NCBI RefSeq assembly: GCF_010078235.1 | Contig: NZ_JAABOS010000002.1 | Location: forward strand, 310,001-374,000 | Source: Cognatundibacterium crateris | GTDB taxonomy: Bacteria; Pseudomonadota; Gammaproteobacteria; Burkholderiales; Burkholderiaceae_D | DNA length: 64,000 bases | Direction of reading: 5' to 3' | In this document: positions 63,220 through 64,000 of the stretch, in pieces | How the letters are laid out: each line of letters opens with the position of its first letter | Numbering within the stretch: the stretch's first letter is position 1 | The notes under the pieces: generated by a model | Database searches by the model: none | The model's input: only the letters and a program-made list of their open reading frames with translations | Told to the model about the DNA's origin: nothing | Translations under genes and position numbers: made by a program

Positions 63220-63723
63220 TTAATGTAAAACCCGGCTCGCATCCAAGGTGCGCAGCCAGGTCAGCTGTAAGACACGCGCATCATTACTGGCGCGGTGACG
63301 GGTGATCGCCAATTCATGCTCGACCTGCAGCCGGGTGGTATGCCAGAGTTCGGCCTGTTGCGGTGAAATGATTTCGCGCAGATCGGCCAGGCGGAAGCGC
63401 GGTGAACAGCCAGCCGCATCGAATAAACGCGCCAGCCACACATAATCCTGCCCCCAGCAATCGGTATAGACCGTGCAGCTATCCAATTGCTGATTCAGCT
63501 GAGCGGCCACCAGTGCCGCGCTCCTTCCGCGTTCCAGCAATAATTCTCTGGGAATTTTGTGTACCTGCGCTGCCTGACTATCCCAGTGCACCCAGTCCTG
63601 CTCGGGCCGGATCAGGGTACACCAGCCCTCACCGTGGCGCAGAGAAAAACCGACTTCAATCGGATAGCTGCCTTTGCCAAAGCCAGATGCTTCGATATCC
63701 ATTACGATGGGAACTGTCGACAT
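63220..63723 (-). CDS. DEDDh-type 3'-5' exonuclease
   Basis: A 167-residue exonuclease-fold protein. The first metal motif is MDIEASGFG (Asp9, Glu11), the middle acidic residue lies in YTDCWGQDYVWLARLF, and the final motif is HRASNDARVLQLTWL with the catalytic His and Asp of the DEDDh type. It is short and lacks a C-terminal domain, so it may trim DNA or RNA ends or act in a larger complex. GGAGG is well placed before the ATG. Confidence 0.85.
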   Translation of the reverse strand: MSTVPIVMDIEASGFGKGSYPIEVGFSLRHGEGWCTLIRPEQDWVHWDSQAAQVHKIPRELLLERGRSAALVAAQLNQQLDSCTVYTDCWGQDYVWLARLFDAAGCSPRFRLADLREIISPQQAELWHTTRLQVEHELAITRHRASNDARVLQLTWLRTLDASRVLH

Positions 63724-63808
63724 GCTGGCCTCCGGAAATTTTTTTGAACAACGGAAACAACCACCTGCTCAGCCTGAATTGCCTAACACAGCGTCTCAAC
63801 AGCGCCGC

Positions 63809-64000
63809 CTATTCAACAGGTGCAAGGCTGTCTTCATAGAGTTCCAGCGGCAAGCCATCGGGGTCGGCAAAAAAACAAAAACGCCGCCCGGTATATTCAT
63901 CGACACGTATTGCCTGGCAATCTACCTGATGCTGCTGCAAATGGGCCAGCACCAGCTCCAGATTCTGCACCCGGAACGCCAGATGACGCAAGCCCTGTGC
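63809..64000 (-). CDS. VOC family protein (partial)
   Basis: The window ends inside this gene, whose upstream part is missing. The visible 63 residues read AQGLRHLAF followed by VQNLELVLAHLQQHQVDCQ, then RRFCFFADPDGLPLELYED, which is the typical second half of a vicinal-oxygen-chelate (glyoxalase/bleomycin-resistance) domain with the metal-ligand glutamate near the end. The function cannot be assigned. Confidence 0.75.
   Translation of the reverse strand, partial: AQGLRHLAFRVQNLELVLAHLQQHQVDCQAIRVDEYTGRRFCFFADPDGLPLELYEDSLAPVE

Noticed and set aside
1..64000. Search for CRISPR arrays, tRNA and rRNA genes, transposases and phage genes
   Set aside because: No regularly spaced repeat array, cloverleaf sequence, rRNA segment or transposase/integrase motif was seen by reading; a tool scan could still find a missed RNA.

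Overview
The window looks like a chromosomal segment of a betaproteobacterium, most likely order Burkholderiales and an Oxalobacteraceae-like member. This rests on gene content and order: gatA-gatB beside pyrE; metX-metW; the block gshA-gshB-EIIA(Man)-ptsH-ptsI with the betaproteobacterial type of glutamate-cysteine ligase; an M48 peptidase; and a Liv-type transporter flanked by two acyl-CoA ligase genes. Base composition is moderate by eye. No tRNA, rRNA, CRISPR array, transposase or phage gene was seen.

Layout. 1-2302: end of gatA, then gatB and pyrE. 2303-9855: an AT-richer polysaccharide block on the minus strand, reading wzm, wzt, a 1211-residue methyltransferase/glycosyltransferase/WbsX fusion and a separate glycosyltransferase. 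9856-15495: exonuclease III, a lipoprotein 5'-nucleotidase and a TonB-dependent receptor whose upstream region carries two identical LacI-type operators. 15496-18528: M48 peptidase, then metX-metW preceded by a SAM-II-like riboswitch. 18529-23513: gshA, gshB, mannose-type EIIA, HPr and Enzyme I, all on the minus strand. 23654-29259: ABM protein, AI-2E family permease, glycine-zipper protein, Cache-GGDEF cyclase, DUF2520 protein and a Crp/Fnr regulator. 29571-38257: a long plus-strand cluster with an acyl-CoA ligase, LivG, LivH, LivM, binding protein, LivF and a PaaK-like CoA ligase, closed by a clear terminator. 38392-41110: an IorAB-type molybdenum hydroxylase. 41111-43081: a small accessory stretch with orphan hypothetical genes and a diverged flanking repeat. 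43082-50336: alpha carbonic anhydrase, dienoyl-CoA isomerase-like crotonase and assorted small genes. 50453-58506: a QseBC/PmrAB-like two-component system divergent from a four-gene metal-type RND efflux operon. 58602-64000: an orphan sugar-binding protein, a DUF1700/GIN-domain pair, an SMP-30-like protein, a DEDDh exonuclease and a truncated VOC protein.

How the parts work together. The wzm/wzt pair exports a lipid-linked glycan that the glycosyltransferase modules probably build or modify. The Liv-type cluster combines uptake with CoA activation of an unknown acid, plausibly aromatic. The PTS components form a phosphorelay without a sugar permease in this window, beside glutathione synthesis. 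The two-component system probably controls the neighbouring efflux operon through a PmrA-like box at 52552-52568. The SAM-II-like element should give methionine feedback on metX-metW.

Start codons were moved inward from the longest open frame where a ribosome binding site, signal peptide or family N-terminus supported it. Functions come from recognised motifs and family resemblance; no database search was run.
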